DNA of 64,000 nt. It comes from Pyrocephalus nanus. Lineage: Eukaryota > Chordata > Aves > Passeriformes > Tyrannidae. Below the pieces are notes generated by a model, which saw only the letters and a program-made list of their open reading frames with translations, made no database searches and was not told the DNA's origin. Shown one piece after another: positions 60,035-64,000 of this stretch (its first letter is position 1; each line of letters opens with the position of its first letter). The stretch covers positions 76,979,843-77,043,842 of the forward strand of contig CM076260.1 of the NCBI GenBank assembly GCA_038380795.1, given 5' to 3'. The translations under genes and the position numbers were made by a program.

Positions 60035-60611
60035 TGTGGAGGAAAGAAAAGGAAGCCAAGCTGAGAAGACACAAAAAGCCCTAGATAATGTTGGGGATGT
60101 GCTTTATAAAAGGAGCTGTGAGGTCAGGGAAGGTGAGTCAGTCCAAGGCAGAAGAGGTGCAGGAGCTGCTGTGTGCTGCCCTGACAGACTGGGGGAGCTT
60201 TGCAATCCAGGATTGAGAGTGATGGATTCTGTGCTGGAGGCAGACTCTAGTGCAGCATTTCAATCTCCGGCACTCCAAAGTGTTAAGATTTTATATAGAT
60301 ATTTATATGCATACATTATTATTATTGTGAAGTATTAGACACAGCACTGAGAGATTATAAATTTCAGTGAATCTCAATTCCAACTTTAGGAAATTAAAAT
60401 TAAAGGTAAAGCACAGTCACATTGAAAATGTAGTAAAAATTTAGCAATAACCCTTCCTTGACCTTCTGTCCATGTCACAGTTGGTGATCAAAATACTAAA
60501 CCATGTGCAGAGAGTAGGTTCAGGCCTCTTATCCTGTGTCCACAGGGGCAAGAGAGAACCAGTATAGAAATGTAATTAGGAGAAAATACCTTTCCCTGTG
60601 TTTAATTGGAA
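60035..60611. other. Short unique stretch
   Basis: Lies between the CAAA tract and a CR1 copy. No gene recognised. The 129-codon frame starting at 59949 is mostly the simple repeat translated (poly K/Q/N/P) followed by unrecognised sequence. Confidence 0.6.
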
Positions 60612-61008
60612 TAAACAGTAAGGCCACATCCCAAGTCCTGTGTTCAGTTTTAGACCCTTCACTGCAAGAAAGAATTCAGGTGCTGGAACCTGTGCAGAGA
60701 AGGGCAACAAAGCTGGTAAAGGGGCTGGAGCACAAATCTTATGAGGAGCAGCTAAGGGAGCTGGGGCTGTATAGCCCAGAGTAAAGAAGGCTTGGGGGGC
60801 ACCTTATCATTCTCTACAACTACCTGAACAGGCTGAGAGAATATGGCCTCAAGTTGCATCAGGGAAGGTTTTGATTAGATATTAGGAATTCTTTTTCACA
60901 GAAAGGGGTATAAAGCACTGAAGCAGACTGCCAAGGCAAGTGATGGAGTCATCAACCCTGAAAGTATTCAAAAAATGTGTGATTATGGCACTTGAAGACA
61001 TGGTTTTG
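60612..61008 (+). mobile_element. CR1 LINE, ORF2 C-terminus plus 3' UTR, missing its last bases
   Basis: About 395 bp in plus orientation. It starts at GGCCACATCCCAAGTCCTGT and runs through CTACAACTACCTGAACAGGC, GGCCTCAAGTTGCATCAGGG and GATATTAGGAATTCTTTTTC to TGGCACTTGAAGACATGG. About 60 bp after TACCTGAACAGG are missing relative to typical copies. The terminal GATGATCTT..ATTCT segment is also missing, so the element is truncated at both ends. Confidence 0.92.
60622..60784 (+). pseudogene. CR1 ORF2 C-terminal fragment
   Basis: The recognisable part of an 82-codon frame that opens upstream, at 60536, in non-CR1 sequence. It reads '[20 protein letters not shown]', '[20 protein letters not shown]' and 'RELGLYSPE' before a TAA at 60782-60784. 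This is the extreme C-terminal region of CR1 ORF2, downstream of the RT catalytic motifs. It is only a piece and has no independent function. Confidence 0.9.
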
Positions 61009-63950
61009 GTTTAAATTAATTACTTGGCTTATAACTTGCCAAATACTTGCTTTACAGACCAAGGATGTCAGGACCTCAACACAGCAGAAATATCCTTTAA
61101 TAATGTTTTCACTATAAATAACAAACACAAATCCTACCCTCAGACTTCTGCTTCAATTCAAACAACAGGTGAGAAAACAATTAATTACTATTTTGTCATT
61201 TTTAGGCTCACTTAGTGCTAATACCATCCTGACTGCTTCACATTTCAGAAAAGGCTAAGGGCTGGGCTCATTTATCTTAGACTTTACTGCATGTCCAGAT
61301 TGTAAATCTTGCATTTAGTAGAGATCAGAGCACGACAAGCCATTTTTATAGCTAATACTAATGAAACAAAGTGTCCAGTTCTACCTCCTTGCTCCCTTGG
61401 GTCTTCGAATTCTATTTCTTACATATGTGAAAACAGAAAAGCTGGTGGTTTCCAGACCAGATGCTCTATTTGACTGTCTTTGTGACTGCACTTCCAGTCA
61501 TTTGAAAAGCTTGAAAAATACTGGGGTTTTTTTCATGATTTACAGAATTAGAATACTTCAGTGAGGTTTTGGATTGCTAATTTTAGTTACAGTTTATATT
61601 TCTGGCTAAATTAACTCTCAAATTTATCCTGAATTTTCATTCATTTTCTAAATTAATGATTTTACACTTGCCCTCTCATAGATGGCAGTGAGAAGCAAGG
61701 CTTGCACATTGTGTGATACTATAATTATTATTGCAATTAGTCTCTGTTATGAGAAAAAAAGGAACTCATTTGAAATTAAATACACATCCTTATTCCTTAT
61801 TTTCTTAACTTTAGACTGCCTGTTTTTGCTTGTTAATAGTATTCTTCTGTTAAATAGTGCGGTGCACACTCATAGGACAGATATTTGCATTTTGTTGGTT
61901 TCCTTGCAGAATATAATAATTTAGTGCACTCTACAGGAGGAAATACTGGAGATACAATCACAAGACAAAAAACAGGAGAGAAGTTTTGTCATTTTGAATG
62001 ACATCCACAATGAGCATATTGTTGAAAACAAGATGAATAGTCTCATATTTTTGACACAGAAACATTCAGCGAGAAGCATTACACCAATTATTTTTCCAGC
62101 ATTTATATATGCAAAATATCATAACTCAAGCACAAGTCACTGCCAGACAATCAAGAGAATAAAAAATACATTAAAGAAATGCCATATGGAAATAAAGCAG
62201 ATTGTCTGTGGTTCTTAACGATATGTTGAGAACAACAGGAACATTTGTTCCTGTATTGCTCACTGTATCCAATGTCATTTAAATGTGACTGAGATTTCTT
62301 ACCAGGTGATATACATCTCTTCATGTAATATTCTTCAAGGTGAGCACTGGATTAGAAATTTTGCAAAAGTCAGGACAGAGTTTCATTAGTCAAAAACTGT
62401 AAATTCTGAAAAGCTGATAATCAATTAAACCTAGAAACTTTATAATTGCACATGATGTTATTAAGAACAGATTCAAACTACTATTGAAAGAAAATATGAG
62501 TTAGTCAAGGTCAGGGTCCATTTAGTTTTCTGAAACTGTAGCTATAGTTAGTGTGTCAGTCACCCTGGACTGCTGGCTCTGGTAAGGGTGCACAGATGTT
62601 ATAGCCTGTCATCTGTAGCAGCTGTACAATATATATTATTTTGAGTAGTTTAAAATTTGCCCTTATGCACACTGGATTTTTGTTAAAATATTGATATGAC
62701 AAAAATTCCTGTGTGAACCCAGAGCTGAACTGTCTCATACCAAGCCAAGAGCTATGGCTTCAAGGGAATGAATTTGATTTCAAGGGAATGAAACACATAC
62801 ATATGTATCAAATATTACAATCAGTATTGAGGCTTACAAAAACACATGAAATATATATCAATAAAACTTTGAAGGTTATAGATAGGCTATAGCTATCAAA
62901 TGCATACATATGTATGTGTGCATATAAATATATATATTATTTGAGGAATTTTAATATACCTTTATATTACTAACTTTACTAATTGTGGTCAACCCAGTAG
63001 ATGTTTGGCACTAGAGACTTTAGGGAACTGATTGTTCCACCTATGTCAATTCTAAACTAATGACACTACTGATTCTAGCTACTTACTCATGCTTTTAATT
63101 GGCAAGTAGACTCATTCCCTCTCTGTCCTTCTTCCTTGAACTAAAGAAAATTTTTTACTCTTTTCCAAATGGTATCAGCAGAAGCTGAGTAGGAGGACAG
63201 AGTGTCTAGATCATTTTGATTTCACTTTTTTATCTTTTCCTTGATTTGTATCCTGCTTTTGCAACCTTTAATCACATGAGAAATATTGATTGCAAGATAA
63301 TACTAAGACAACTTCAGATGGTATCCATATGAATACTTCATACTCAATTCTTCCTTTAATCTTTCAAATAAAATTAAATCTAGAAATATCACTCATTGGA
63401 CAGCAATTCTTTCCTGAAGTTTTTCTCTCTTTTTCCTCTATCAAGATGTGTTTTGCTTAGGCAACTACCTTGTTTATTTGTCTCATACTGAGTAATATCA
63501 CTAATAGCTATTACATACATTGTGCCAACAAGCAGTTCAGAAAATGAAATATTCATTTAAAATGCACATAACTTAGCAGTGGTAGCTCAGAAGCAGCAGC
63601 AGCAAGCACAGACACAGTGCTTGAATTAATTAGAATTATACCCTTTGGGGTTTGTATGTGCTCTTGGAATTGTAGGAATGTCTTTACTGTTTCATCCCAA
63701 ATATCAAAGTTAAATGTGAAATCTTACAGCTTTTTCTATTTCAAGAGGCACATTTTTATGAACCTTGTTACATATTTTGCTTTATTTTTCAAGTATTCCG
63801 GTTTACCATGGATGGATGTCAAGGTAACACTAAGCTGATAAGCCACACACTTCTTTTACCTGTGTGACAAACTTAGAAAAAAAATTGGTATTTCCCTATT
63901 ACCATAGATGGCAACTAGTCAGCACATTGAACATTGATTTTAAGAAAGTA
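61009..63950. other. Unique AT-rich non-coding stretch
   Basis: No gene recognised. A 14-bp unit (TTCAAGGGAATGAA) is repeated at 62759-62772 and 62779-62792 with a 20-bp period. A compound AT/TGCA-type tract of alternating purines and pyrimidines (CATACATATGTATGTGTGC, then ATATATAT) lies at about 62900-62938. Open frames are at most 80 codons, several of them isoleucine/leucine-rich by AT bias. Confidence 0.6.
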
Positions 63951-64000
63951 TAGGGGGTTGACCCTGGGCGGATGCCAGGTACCCACTAAAGCCACTCTCT
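63951..64000. mobile_element. Start of a dispersed LTR-type repeat, cut by the window end
   Basis: The last 50 bp (GGGGTTGACCCTGGGCGG, then ATGCCAGGTACCCACTAAAG) match, with a few differences, the beginning of a repeat I remember as widespread in bird genomes and associated with endogenous retrovirus LTRs. Most of the element must lie beyond position 64000. Orientation and class cannot be judged from this piece, and the family assignment is from memory. Confidence 0.5.

Noticed and set aside
59949..60338. 129-codon open frame
   Set aside because: The first third is the CAAA repeat translated as K/Q/N/P; the rest resembles nothing.
1..64000. Bacterial or phage features (operons, CRISPR arrays, IS elements, Rho-independent terminators)
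   Set aside because: Coding density, repeat content and composition are those of vertebrate non-coding DNA. Hairpins found lack terminator T-runs, and no spaced direct-repeat array exists.

Overview
This window looks like non-coding nuclear DNA from a bird. The main evidence is repeat content: eight fragments of CR1 LINE retrotransposon, in both orientations and several with the characteristic CR1 3' end (a TTGGA(C/A)T..GATGATCTT..CCTTCCAAC block followed by short ATTCT-type repeats). There are also several LTR-like blocks in retroviral LTR layout, and I see no L1, Alu, B1/B2 or similar mammalian elements. Base composition is AT-rich throughout with sparse CpG, as in an avian gene desert or a very long intron. 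Nothing bacterial, plasmid or phage-like is present: no operons, ribosome binding sites, CRISPR arrays, rRNA or tRNA.

I recognise no host protein-coding gene. The open frames run from 60 to 149 codons, which is what chance gives in 64 kb of AT-rich DNA. The only frames with recognisable protein similarity are CR1 ORF2 pieces: the C-terminal RT end at 3597-3935 (-), the endonuclease domain at 21301-21570 (-) and the ORF2 C-terminus at about 60615-60784 (+). Two intervals have exon-like signals (35219-35428 + and 30376-30547 -), both weak.

Layout. 1-3.1 kb is unique sequence. 3.1-3.9 kb is a minus-strand CR1. 3.9-15.3 kb is mostly unique, with a CR1 tail at 6.3 kb and a GTTT microsatellite at 10.2 kb. 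15.4-16.3 kb is a probable minus-strand LTR. 20.7-21.6 kb is a CR1 that has lost its reverse-transcriptase region. 21.9 kb holds a long hairpin. 22.2-23.0 kb is a second possible LTR. 28.2 kb is a CR1 tail. 32.7-33.2 kb is the best-supported LTR: minus strand, TATA box and AATAAA in alpharetrovirus-like order, and a 6-bp flanking direct repeat. 37.2-37.7 kb is a weak plus-strand LTR candidate. 42.4 kb has a T36 tract. 46.3 and 49.2 kb are plus-strand CR1 copies with near-identical 3' ends, separated by a TG microsatellite and a 41-bp tandem duplication. 55.7-60.0 kb has GT-rich and CAAA-rich tracts and a CpG cluster at 58.0 kb. 60.6-61.0 kb is another CR1. The window ends inside a dispersed LTR-type repeat at about 63.95 kb.

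I found no convincing undescribed multi-gene system. The observations most worth checking are the alpharetrovirus-like solo LTR, the RT-deleted CR1 elements, the perfect hairpins (21890-21960, 39366-39390), an RFX X-box-like palindrome at 43162-43179, and the CpG/E-box cluster near 58.0 kb. Repeat family assignments are from memory and were not run against a library.
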